This document shows, piece by piece, positions 21,671-32,364 of a stretch of 64,000 nt of DNA. The position numbers and the translations under genes were made by a program. A model generated the notes under the pieces. It searched no databases and was not told the origin of the DNA. It was given only the letters and a program-made list of their open reading frames with translations. Source of the stretch: Larix kaempferi (Eukaryota > Streptophyta > Pinopsida > Pinales > Pinaceae); the NCBI GenBank assembly GCA_027924585.1, contig BSBM01000436.1, forward strand, positions 8,447,001 through 8,511,000. The letters are read 5' to 3'. Positions within the stretch are counted from its first letter, which is position 1. Each line of letters starts with the position of its first letter.

Positions 21671-23184
21671 AAACCTGTCAAAGGAAGCATTTAAACACCA
21701 TTAGAGCTCACCAAAACCATCAAAAGTTTTTCTTGTGGCTTAGGTTTGATATTTGAGATGGACGTTTCCGCTATCGCACCTCGTCTTTGCAGACATGGCA
21801 ACGTCATCGCAAGATGCCTTTACGAGTTTTGCGATGACCCGGGTTCGTCGCAATTCCCGTAAGGGAGACCTGCGACAACCCAAGGGTGCAAAATTCCCTC
21901 ATAAATCAACCCAAAAACCTAAAAAATGGACAAAAAATGAAATTGTAAACCACTAGAAAGATGCTGGCTGAGATTTAGGTTTACCTGCTCCGAACGGATC
22001 GTGAAATGGTCACTCGTAGCTCCAGCAGTCAACAAATGAAATTCTGCTCCAAATGGCACTTTCTTCTTCCCAAATTTGGCAAATAACAATGGTAACTATG
22101 TTTGGTTATTTTTTCTATTTTCTAAACAAAAAGGGAATATTCTTTTTCAAATTTAGATGCTTTATGGGTTATTTGCTATAGTTTGGATTATTGTTATTGC
22201 ATTTGAATGCTTGGTTGGCTGTTTGACCTAGTTTTCAAGCATGCAGGAGACGTTAAGTGTTTCATTTGCATTGTTTTCACATCGTAGAGATCATCTCAGG
22301 TATGAATAACCCGTTGAATTTTTTTGTTGTTATTTTCATCCGTTAGATTTCAATTATTTAATGACGACGAGCTTACTCTTTGTTCTTTCTCGTGCTCTTA
22401 AAACCATGAGAATAAGTCACCGAGTTATGATTTATCACTTTTATGGTCTCGTTAAACTCCTACGGAAAAGGAACCCCCCTAGAGTCTATCTTTAAGATCT
22501 TTTTAGGCTCTCGAAATACAAAAAGATCGCCAAGTGAACTTGTCATGTTCACGCTTGCTAAAAGTATTTGAATGGTTGTCTCCTTGGTGATAGTTTACCT
22601 CTTTTTTGGACCAGGGGGCACTATTTACGAAAAAGGAATACTCTAGCCAATCATGACTGGAAGAGTCCTCTCTCGCGTTGTTTTACCCTTTTTTGGGCGA
22701 CGAGGCTAACTTTACAAAAAATGACTATTTGAGTCTTCTTTAGTTCTTTTCAGACTCTCTGAACATGAAATGATGACCAAGTTTACCTTCTATGGACTTG
22801 TTAAAATATAACATTGAAGGGCCCACCATGGGACGAACCCCTCCTCTCCTAGGTTTGGAAAAAATTTGTGATTGGACTCATCTATGAGATGAGCTATACC
22901 AAGCATCTGGTTACCCTCATCAAGCTCGTATAAAACACATGAGGCACCCATCATTCATGATGGGGAAAAATGAAAGCTTTTATGTTACACTTTTTATGTG
23001 TGGCAGTACCTAGTCGTTCTTGAACATGGCACTCATTTGCATTTGCATACAGCACTTGGATCATCCATTTGACCCTGAGTCTTGCCTACTTCCTGAGTCT
23101 TGTTACTCCTTTGGTTCATCCAAAGAATAATTCTACCATTAGTTTCATTAGGAGTTGGTGTCATACTCGTCATGTTAATACTGC
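21671..23184 (+). other. Element 1 3' noncoding region, left part
   Basis: No sense gene is visible. A GC-rich cluster of GCGAC/GTCGC words lies at 21798-21879, 128-209 bp upstream of the antisense gene's start. A block shared with elements 2 and 3 lies at about 22300-22860 (words like TTTACGAAAAAGGAATACTC). Beyond it, GGACTCATCTATGAGATGAG (about 22874) is also present in element 2 near 57687. Confidence 0.75.
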
Positions 23185-23911
23185 TGTTAACACCTAAAAA
23201 GTGCTCACTAGCTCATTCCCTTATTCACATGACCCATTTGTCCACTTTTCCACCATCTGAGCCTCTGAAACCAACAAAAGGTCACCAAAAGACCTTAGTA
23301 CACCCATTTTTCCCACTCAAAAACATTATTTTTCCTGAAAAGCATAAAAAACCCTCAAAAAGGGTCCAAATTCCCAAAAATATTAAAAAGGGAATTAAAA
23401 TATTAATTTTATTCAAAAAAAAGGAAGAAGGAGGGAAAAGTACCTAAACCATGTTGTTCAATACCATTTGGTTTCCACAAAACCACAAATGGTATTTCCC
23501 ACCACCAAAACGTATAAAAAGGTGGTAGGGGCTCCTCATTTCACACCCATCCATTATCTCATCCTCATGCTGCCGAAATCTTCCTTGAGCATTTTGGCCA
23601 TTATAAGCAACCTTGGAGAAGGAGACCTCTTGGAGCTTGGAGCTACTCATCTTGGGAGTTGCTCAACATAAACCTTCACCATTGAAGGTATTATCGCAAG
23701 CACTTGCTTGCCCCCCACTTTTCAATACAAATTCATTCTTTAATATTTTCTTGTTCTTGTTTTTTAAATGTTTACACTATTTGCTTATATTCTTGCATAG
23801 ATCCATGATTAGTTTTGTTTAGATTAGTTTCTTGTTTAATTATATTGAAACTGCTGCTACTAGTTAGCAGGTGCCCATAGCACTAAGCCTGGTTGCAAAA
23901 CCGGGCCAACA
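23185..23911 (+). mobile_element. Solo LTR of the element 3 family
   Basis: It begins TGTTAACACCTAAAAAGTGC, ends GGGCCAACA, and is alignable over its length to both LTRs of element 3. ACTGC lies on both sides (23180-23184 and 23912-23916), a perfect 5-bp target duplication, so LTR-LTR recombination after insertion is the simplest history. A single TATAAAAAGG box lies near 23513. Confidence 0.92.
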
Positions 23912-23916
23912 ACTGC

Positions 23917-24781
23917 CAAGTCATGCCATGCCCATGTTCAAGAATACTTTCACCACTCATCATCTACAATCAGTACACCTTCCACCATGTCGGTCTACTC
24001 TGAGTCAGTCCTGTATGTTACTATACCATCCGATCTACTACAAACATCTGTTGTCATGTTTCGTGTCGATGATGGGGGATTCATCATGGCCCTCCTTCAA
24101 CGGATTCATCCTTGTTGAATTCAAATCATCATCTGAGGATTGAATCTAGAAACCAAGCGAGTACCTTGGGCCTGCATACCTCAATGGCAGGTTACCTCGC
24201 TTTCGACATGAGTTTACATCATTGACTCTTGATTGAAATATTTCGTTAAGCATTCGAATTCAACTCATTTATTCGCGCTTGGCGATATGTACTGTGATAC
24301 CTTGGGGATCATTAACATTAATGGTGATTTCCCCTGCACTTGTTAACGGTATACATCAATGACCGGTAATCAAGTGGTTTCTACCATGTTCGACATCAAG
24401 ACATTTGTAATCACATGGATAGATTCGTATCATTGTGGGTTTGGCTTGAAGACCTTGGGGAGTCATGCTTTACCCAGGTTGTGATGGATACTGTTTTGAG
24501 TCATATTACACAGATCCACTTTTGTATTGGTCATGGCTGTGTTATCATCTCATCATGGATCTACGCTTGTGTCTAGTAGGAATGATTGTGTTCAATCGAT
24601 CATTACTACCATGGATCTTCATTGTATTGTTCGGAATCCATGTTATGAGTCGTATGAGACTATGTACTCAGAGTCAATTGTACTGTAGCAGCATCCTTTG
24701 TTCGACAAGTCCATTGCCATTCCTTCTGTCAAATCATTTCACCTGTCAATTTTCAACAGCTTCATGGTTTGGGGGGCATTC
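23917..24781 (+). other. Element 1 3' noncoding region, right part, with polypurine tract
   Basis: There is no gene here. The sequence is related to element 2's 3' region (GTGTCGATGATG near 24063, and near 58111 there). The polypurine tract TTTGGGGGGCATTC (24768-24781) abuts the 3' LTR. Confidence 0.75.
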
Positions 24782-25635
24782 TGTTACACCTAAATCTTAC
24801 TACCTTGAGACTCAGTGTAAACATCCCTGAAGTTCCCTATGACTGGAGGGTTTAACTGACCTATTTTTGGTGGTCTTCATAGTTCACCCTTCTGCAACCT
24901 GCGACGTCGCAGGTTTTCCTAATGCAACCTACGACGATGTTAGTTAGTTGGATAAAAGAGCATCTTCGAGCCCATTCTCGAAGCTGAGTGATGTGGATCC
25001 CTATCCCTATCCTGTAGGGGATCTAGCATTCGGTTCCCTAGCCCTTTGGTGATATACTCTATCTCTCTCCTACCATATATCAACCTATCCTATCCTCTTA
25101 GTCCTATATAAGTGAAGCTCATTCCCATTCCAAAGGGAGGAAGTCTATAGTATCTAAATGCTGGTGAAATTAGCTTAGGAGAGATCCATCATCCCTTTGG
25201 AGGCTTTGGGGCATTGGCTTGGTTGGAGAAGGATTGCTATGTTAAGTCATTGGTTGTAATCACTTCCTTCTATGTACTTTCCCTTAATATACAGTAATAT
25301 AAATGCTTTCCACCAAATCTCATTGCATTGATGATGTTTTGTGTAGTTTTCTTGCTTAACTGCTTACTTAGATCTATTATTTTTTAGGTGCATTTTACTA
25401 CTTGTTTTGTTCTGTGTTGTCTTGACAGGTTTTGCAGCTGAGATATGGAGACCATCAAGCTTGGAGAAAACATCAAGGAGAAAGGATCAACGATCTAAAA
25501 GGTAAAGCATCTATCTACTCGATCTCTAATTAGATCCAGGAAAGTGTTCTATGTTATGTCCTATTTGTTCTAGACTTACATTAAGCTAGGGAGATCAGGC
25601 CTCGAGTTCGCTCTTGGTAGATTGTCCCTCAATCA
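24782..25635 (+). repeat. 3' LTR of element 1
   Basis: It matches the 5' LTR throughout, including the TATA box (25105-25111) and the intact 20-bp palindrome (24896-24915). The end is set by the CAGGT target duplication at 25636. Confidence 0.9.
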
Positions 25636-25892
25636 CAGGTTGAGTCAGAAAAATAATTCGACTAAGCAACCAATGATCATGTAAAATATTCATCTAATCT
25701 AGAATTCCCTAGAATTTTCAGAGGATTTATACTCAATAATCAAGAAGAGGAATTCAATAGATTGATAATTGAGTTCTTCTCATTAAAGACAACATCCCTT
25801 CTATATATAATATCATGTTTGATAGGATCAAACTATATATAGTCCTTTAAATCTTTAAAGTAGCCTATCATGATAAAAGCATGACTCTTCAA

Positions 25893-26095
25893 TCCCGAGG
25901 GTTAGCTCAACCAATCTTGTTCCAGAAGTGAGATCTCCCCCCCCCCCAAAGTTGGGTAGGTAACGAGTTCGATTATTTTGATCATTTAGGGCTTAGGATC
26001 TATAATCAAGGCCAAGAATTTACTCCATTTACCATCCATGAATCATGGGTAAGTACTTGAAGGTTTTCCTTGAGGTTATTCCTTGGGGAAAAAAA
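25893..26095 (+). mobile_element. SINE-like insertion, copy A
   Basis: It is about 203 bp, with a pol III A-box-like word (TTAGCTCAACC) near its left end, a B-box-like word (AGTTCGATTAT, about 25968) and a terminal A run (26089-26095). Direct repeats flank it: CATGACTCTTCAA (25880-25892) and CATCACTCTTCAC (26096-26108), a slightly decayed target duplication. The sequence to both sides reads as minus-strand copia integrase. Copy B at 26582 is homologous. Confidence 0.8.
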
Positions 26096-26581
26096 CATCA
26101 CTCTTCACATCCAGTTTCTTCCTTATGTCTTCTAGAATGTGAGACCATAATATACATACAATGGTCTTGGGTTGTCCAAATGAGGGTTTCTTTTCAATCC
26201 ACTTTTCAAAAGGAGTCACATCCCATACAATATTAGTCAAAATCAAATTTAACAAACAAATTTTAACAATTGATAACTTCTACCCAAAAATTCATTGATA
26301 AACATTTGGCTTGAAGAAAACAACATGCCATTTTTACCAAATTCTAATTCTTTATTTCAGCAACGCCATTCTACTAAGGTGTGTAATGCACATATATATT
26401 CCAAGATATACCATTCTATGACAAATACTTTTCAAAATCCTTTCTTGTATATTCTCCTCCATTATCATATCTTAAACATTTCACAAATCAACCAAATTGT
26501 TTTCAGCAATTTCCCTAAATTCCTTAAAATTTTCAAAAACATGACTCTAATTATTTAATAAATAAACCCATGTATACTTAG

Positions 26582-26733
26582 AAAGTTGGAGAGGTCATGG
26601 GTTTCGACTCTCTTGATCTCCTCGTGGTTAGGATCCATAATCAAAGTCAACGATTTACCCTGTTTACCATCCATGAATCATGAGGAAGTGCTTAGAGGGT
26701 TTTATGTGAGGTTATTCCTTGCAAGAAAAAAAA
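26582..26733 (+). mobile_element. SINE-like insertion, copy B, 5'-truncated
   Basis: It aligns to the last 150 bp of copy A from AAAGTTGG through the shared word CCATCCATGAATCATG to an A run at about 26724-26733. The B-box-like word is GGGTTTCGACTC. The A-box end is missing, and I find no clear target duplication. Confidence 0.72.
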
Positions 26734-27078
26734 CACAATTTGTAAAATAATAATGAATGCAATCAACAAATATATTGAAACCCCCAACAACACATATATA
26801 TCCAAATTTAAGCTATTAAGTTGCTTTATTTAGTTTTCCTTATATGGTTGGGAATTCTTCCAATCTTGAGACAACTTAATATATGAATGTTTGGAATATA
26901 ACCTTCACTCCTTTTTAGAACATGTTCTAGTAATTTTCAAAGAAACTTTCTTTAAACTAACACAACTAGGAATTTACTCTATTAGGAGGTGAGTTGAGTA
27001 GCTCATTGAGATATCTTTGTTAGGAAATGAGTATCTCATTCATAGATCATGTCATCTATATAAAAAAATGCAATTTTA

Positions 27079-27214
27079 AGTAAAATCCTAAAGGTGAATC
27101 CATAATAAGACACTTGGCCCCCACATTTAAACAAAAAACAAAAAATAGTAAAATCCTGAAGGTGAATCCATAATAAGACACTTAGCCCCCACATTTAAAC
27201 CAAAAAAACATGAC
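27079..27214 (+). repeat. 68-bp direct tandem duplication
   Basis: AGTAAAATCCT starts at 27079 and at 27147. Both copies continue through GGTGAATCCATAATAAGACA and ATTTAAAC with few differences, then end in A-rich sequence. Confidence 0.9.
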
Positions 27215-27639
27215 ATTATGTGTTGAATGATACACATTAAAGCAAAGCCAAATTAATTTGCTCTTAGTTTCATGTTAGAAAAATTAATCAAGTTGGAATG
27301 TTCAAGCATCATGTAAATTTCATTAATTTCATTTTTATAATAGTTTACTCAACTTTGACAAATGATTCAAATATATCACTCCTCAACACAGGTTATTTAG
27401 TCCTGTCATCAGCATAAACTAGGAGATTGTTTTTGCTGCAACCTGATCCCCATAAAATTCGAAATTTTATAGGGCCCCTCCTTTGATTTTTAGATTTTTT
27501 TTTATAGTCTCTTAAAGTGTGTTTTGCCTTCTAAGTTTATCCCTTTTCCTTCCTCCAAAAGGAGTTGTTTTTTGACTTAAGGCAAGTTTCAACTATTTCT
27601 TAGAAAGCTAGTCACAATTTTTATCCTAACTCGACTGAC

Positions 27640-28095
27640 CAAGGCACACCTTTTTGACTTATTTCATGTCGACCGGTCGCATCATTTAACCCTCATTTCT
27701 CCGATCGTTGCGCGGTCTTAAGATTTGTCATGCCAATTGTTGCGTAAATTTTGTTCTTAACTTCGTCGACCAGTCGCATATTTTAGTGTTAACTCAGCCG
27801 ACCGTTGCACATCAATAAAGTTTATCTTGTGCCAATCGGTCGCTAGGTTTTAGTTTTAAGTACGGTGACCATTGCACAATATTTGGCCCTAAGCCCGCCG
27901 ACCATTGTGCAAACTTCGGCCTTAACTCCATAGTTCTCCGTCGCGTTCCCTAGTCGCAGCGTCTAGGCTTATTTTTGTCGACCATTGCGCAGTTTTTTAG
28001 TTTAAACCCTCAACCATTGTTCGACACCTCATTGCAGCACTTGGTCGCAAGGTTTAGTTTAAATTGCATCGACCATTGCGCAAGCGTTAAGCGCG
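27640..28095 (+). repeat. Degenerate minisatellite built on CGACCATTGCGCA
   Basis: About twelve diverged units of roughly 30-45 bp each pair a CGACCATTGCGCA-like word (also CGACCGGTCGCAT, CGACCGTTGCACA) with a T-rich half and a TTTTAA or CCTTAA word. GC-rich words alternate with AT-rich spacers. The array lies directly upstream of a TATA box at 28221. Confidence 0.75.
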
Positions 28096-28220
28096 AAATC
28101 GCCGAGGTGGTGGGTGAATTATTTAATGCTCCTACATGCGTTTTGATTAGTCGTTTCATTGACCCCGTGCACATTAAAAACCCAACCGCTGGATTGTGTG
28201 TATTAAGTGCTTGACATATC

Positions 28221-29138
28221 TATATATAACGGGGTTGGTGGTCATTTTCCCTGTCACTTGCATTTTGGAAACACTCCATTCATGCGCTAAGGGAAAAGCA
28301 TCATTTTGCAGCTAGCCGGAGCACATTTTTCACTAGTGAACCTTTCCATCATTGATAGGTAAGATCTAGAAAAACTTTGTTTCATTATTTTTCCCGTTTG
28401 ACATCACGTTTAGGAGGTTCGTTTCTTTTAAAATAGGCAAATCATTGTTTGGTGAGTGTAGATCCATTTTCGTCTGAAGCAAAACCTCGACCTCCCTTGC
28501 TTTCACAGCACCATCAAAAGCGTTTCAGCCCTAGTTTTTGACCCATATCCTTGTCAAACATGAGTTCCTAGTTGCTTTCGCCCAGTGTGCCGCAGCCTTC
28601 ATTTTTGAAGTTGGTCACGTTTAACTTGATACTCATCGAAGTGTTTCTTGTCCTCAGTTTGGAAGACTCGCTTTCATTGAACCCCATCTGAAACCTTAAA
28701 GCCCCGGTGACTTCATTATTTGTCTTCTTAGTCAAGTTTTTATGCACCGAAAGGAGTTTGCATCATAGTTTCCGCATTATGTCATCGCGCACACACCTTT
28801 GTTTCTATTGGTTATCTTATAAGATAAGTTAGGTGTGAACCTTGAATACACTGTTTCGTTGGGAGGCTTCTCATCTTCCTTTGGCATAAGCACCTAGTGT
28901 TTGAAATTACAAAACCATGCTGATAGTTTGTTTGCTCATTGAATTGCACTCTTTGCCTCGCCGCATAAATGATTTTAGGTGTAAATGCTAGTCTGCATTG
29001 TTTCCAATCTCCAATGGGCATTTTATATGAAAATTAACACTCATGTCAGTGCATGTTATCTTTAATAATCATGAATAAGAACAATGTTTTGCTCACAAAC
29101 CGTGATACTCGTCATTTATCCTTTCATTATCATTTCAG
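28221..29138 (+). promoter_or_regulatory. Candidate promoter, 5' exon and leader intron of the unknown gene
   Basis: A TATA box (TATATATAA, 28221-28229) is followed about 130 bp later by a splice-donor match (GATAG/GTAAGATC, GT at 28359-28360). A pyrimidine-rich acceptor (TTTCATTATCATTTCAG) ends at 29138, seven bases before the ATG at 29146. This fits a 5' leader intron of about 780 bp. It is inferred from consensus sites only. Confidence 0.5.
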
Positions 29139-29145
29139 GCCTGAT

Positions 29146-32100
29146 ATGCACAAGCGGTCTGCCAGGAAGAAAGCCAAGTTTTCTAAGTCAGATTCAAATG
29201 TGGAAATCCTCTTGGACACCTTGCTTAAGACGATGTTCGGCCATACGAAGGCTATCAAAGGAGGTACCCTAGAATATCAATTTGGCAAGCTGTACAGATT
29301 CATAGAAGATCAGAGCTTCCCTGAGGCCTCCTTGGAAGAGAAAATGGTTTACAGGAACATAAAGAAATTTGGTCTCCACACAAAAGCAACCCGCCCTGAG
29401 TTTTTCTCGTGCTCTGAGGTCATCGGTTGGATCCTATCCCAAGTAAACATTGACTCCTGGTTCATTACAAATGTCGCAGGGATGAGCCTTGCATCATTTG
29501 CACCAGAACATATCATGGCAGCATACAAGCTGCCACATCCTAAGTTTTTCCTAAACAATGAATGGTTATCTGAGCTAAAGATGGACCTTTTGGAATGCGC
29601 TAGAAAGATGACAGTCGCTGAGAGGAAAATAAGGCAAAGAAATAGTGGAGAATATGAGAGTGATCTCCTAAGGAATCCCTACAGACTCATCGCCCTGATG
29701 TTGAGTTGGGTGTTCGACATGCCAAATGGGAACATATACAAACTGGGCTAGGTGCCTATGATGTTCCACATAGCTACGCAGGGTGCGATTTTCAATTGGG
29801 CAGACATCATATCAGATTACATGGCCTCCCTTATAACTGCTTACCAGAGAGGAATGACCCAGGATAAGGCTGAATTTTTCATGTCCTCTTATCTGGTGGA
29901 TTTCTTACTAGTCAAGCACCCTTTCCTTGATTTGGGATGCGTATGGAAGAGCAAGGAATCCCCCCTCCATGTGGATTATCAGATAATGTGGGCACACAAG
30001 TATGCGAGCCATTATACTCAAATCTGTGAAAGGTTCATCATGCCCCTATATCAGTTGATTTTCATAGAAGAACCTTGTTTCCTATCAAAAAATTCCATGC
30101 CCATCATAGAAACACACAGAGATTACTACTTCTCTATGGAAGGGACATACTTTAGAATGAATGGAGGCAGGCGTGCTCCATCCCTTTTACCCTGTTATGC
30201 CACAAATTATGTTGTACACAAAGAAGATGTAAGGAAACTCTTTGTAGATGGAGTCAGCAAAATACTTAGTGATAAGAAGAAGGTCGCATACCCACCAATT
30301 CCATTTGTCATTGGAGCATACCAGCTCCCCAAGGAGAAGATGGTATAGATTTCGCTAAAGATTTAGAAGCCTTCCATTTCAGGACAAAAATATTTAGGAG
30401 GCATGACCTTGAAGGCAAAGTTGCTTCCCACTGCCTTAACCTCAAGGTCGCTTTTGAGTATGCTCAACATTTCGACAAGGACGAGGAGTTATTTTGAAGT
30501 GCCAAGAATATGACCGAGTTGGGAAAGCGATACCGCCAGCCAAAAGCATCCAGATCCAGTTCCAAACCTATTGGGGTTAATGCAAAAGGAGCAAGAGGAA
30601 AAGAAATGCCAAGAGGAAGTGGCAGCGCAGCTAGAGGAAGCTGAAAGAAAGAAGAAAGAGGAGGCTGATAGGCTTGAAGAAGAAGAGAATCAGAGGCACC
30701 ACAGGGAGCAAGCGGAGAAGCAGAAAGAGGAAGAAGAAAGGTTTCGAAAGGAACAAGAGGAAAAGCAGCATCAAGATGAAGAAGCTGCTAAAATTCAGCA
30801 AGAACAAGCCGAGAGATTGAAAAGAGAAGAAGATGAAAAGATAAAGAGAGAATTATCCGAAAAGATGCAAGAAATAAGGGAGAAAGCAGAAGCGTGAGCG
30901 GTAGAATTGCAGAGGCAGAAAGAAGAAGCAGAGAAGTCCAAAGAAGATATGGATCAAGGAGGCTTGGGCATGCAGGATATGGACTTGGGTGTGTTAACGA
31001 AAACCTATGATGGATTTGTCCCAGCTCAAGAACTTCCTCTCACCCCATACACCCCCTCAAAGCAGCGCCTGGTGTCAAAGATGCATACCGTCTTCTTTGA
31101 TTCTAGGAGGAAGACTATCATAAGTAGGTGTGAAAAGTAGACGAGAAATGGAGAAAGCTGAGAGGAAGTTAAAATAACTCAATTTCCACTCTTCAAAGGA
31201 ACTGATAGTGACCCTAAGTTCACGGCAGCATGCAGTATAGCTTCGGTTCAAGCGAGCGCCGACAATGTAGTTATGCTGGTAGATAAGGTAAAGAAATACA
31301 GGGACAGGTGCTTCAAGGTTAAAGATAATCTATAGAAGGAAGTGCACCTAGGTAAAGAACTAAAAAGGAAGTATGACGACCTTCAAGAAGAAAAGGTGGA
31401 GATGGTGGTTAAGAAGCAGAAGCTCGAAGAAGAAAAGGATGCGGTAAATACACATCTTATAATCTTAGAAGGCGAGAAGAGGGAATTAGAAACTAGCTTA
31501 AGAGAATTGGAAGAACATGCGACCATCAACAGGAAACAACAACTAATAACCACGGAAGGGTTGGAAGCCCACATTCGAGAATTGGAGCAGCATGAAGCCA
31601 ACATCATACATCAGATTGAGTTTTATAAGCCTCAGTTCAAAAGACTAATAAAGGAAAAAGATTAGATGTTGGAACAATTGAAGGCTGCAAATGAAAAGAA
31701 GTAAGATTTAATTGCATTCCATGAGCAAGCATGCGATATGCTAAAAAGAGTGCATCAATCATTGGAGTTGATCTCAGAGGAGGTTTGTAGAATAAAATGA
31801 ATGATTTTAAGGATGAAGGCGATTGAGGCTGAGGCTCTAAGGCTTAAGAAAAGGTATGTGCGCCACATAGAATAAATCAATAGGCAGTTTGAGTGGAGGA
31901 AAGGGAAAGCAGGATTCCCAATAAACCTCTGTGCTTTGTCCGCAGATGAATTCGACTTGGACTTAGGAGTCCTTGAGTTTTGTAGGGACTGTGGTACAAA
32001 TATAGGCATTTCTATCCAGAAAACCATAAAGAAATGTAATGACCTCTACTTTAAAATCCAAGAGACCCACGGGAAATTCCACATGGCCTTACCGGAAACC

Positions 32101-32364
32101 ATAGATGATTTTCGAGAAAAGGATCAGCGCTTGTCAGACTTGTAGAGCGAGAAAAATGTAGAAATAGAATAACTCAACAAGATAGATACCCCAACTCCAG
32201 AAGACTTCCACCGGTTGATTGGGAAAACTTCTATCCATGCCCATTTTCTAGAGGACATCGCCTAGGCAACAATAGTAGGAGAAACAAACGTTAAATTAGA
32301 TCTGCATAAGCATGAAATAGCGCCGAAGATGATGATTTATGCGTGGGGAAATAAAATTTTATGA
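29146..32364 (+). pseudogene. Unknown gene with helical N-terminal domain and long coiled coil, broken
   Basis: The start MHKRSARKKAKFSKS is basic. Residues 1 to about 400 form an ungapped globular-looking region (FSCSEVIGWILSQVN, WVFDMPNGNIYKLG, YASHYTQICERF) broken only by TAG at 29749. A frameshift lies near 30346 and a TGA near 30493. From 30571 to about 31900 the product is Lys/Glu-rich with heptad-like runs (KQKEEEERFRKEQEEKQ), a long coiled coil with stops at 30895, 31138, 31666 and others. The C-terminal part contains CALSADEFDLDLGVLEF. I do not recognise the family. It could be a decayed host gene or cargo of a transposon; no matching LTRs flank it. Confidence 0.6.

Larger units (their letters stand above)
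9431..25635 (+). mobile_element. Element 1: Tat-type Ty3/gypsy retrotransposon with antisense gene
   Basis: Two direct LTRs (9431 and 24782) bound a 14.5-kb interior with gag, protease, RT, RNase H, integrase, a second RNase H and a minus-strand gene. CAGGT lies at 9426-9430 and 25636-25640 as a 5-bp target duplication. The element splits an older minus-strand copia copy. A solo LTR sits in its 3' noncoding part. Pol order (RNase H before integrase) is gypsy type; the extra RNase H points to the Tat clade. Confidence 0.92.
25636..27460 (-). pseudogene. Older minus-strand Ty1/copia element, integrase part (right fragment)
   Basis: On the minus strand, 26190-26545 encodes a degenerate integrase core: KCLRYDNGGEYTRKDFEKYL, then NGVAE and LQAKCLSMNFWVEVINC. 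The linker toward RT (LDVKSDVFF) is interrupted by a SINE-like insertion at 25893-26095. Many stops are present. The stretch 26740-27460 probably holds the rest of integrase, protease and gag but is too decayed to assign. Together with 8988-9430, this is one element split by element 1. Confidence 0.75.

Noticed and set aside
23100-23447. Plus-strand frame of 115 residues
   Set aside because: It runs across the boundary of the solo LTR at 23185 and is LTR sequence.
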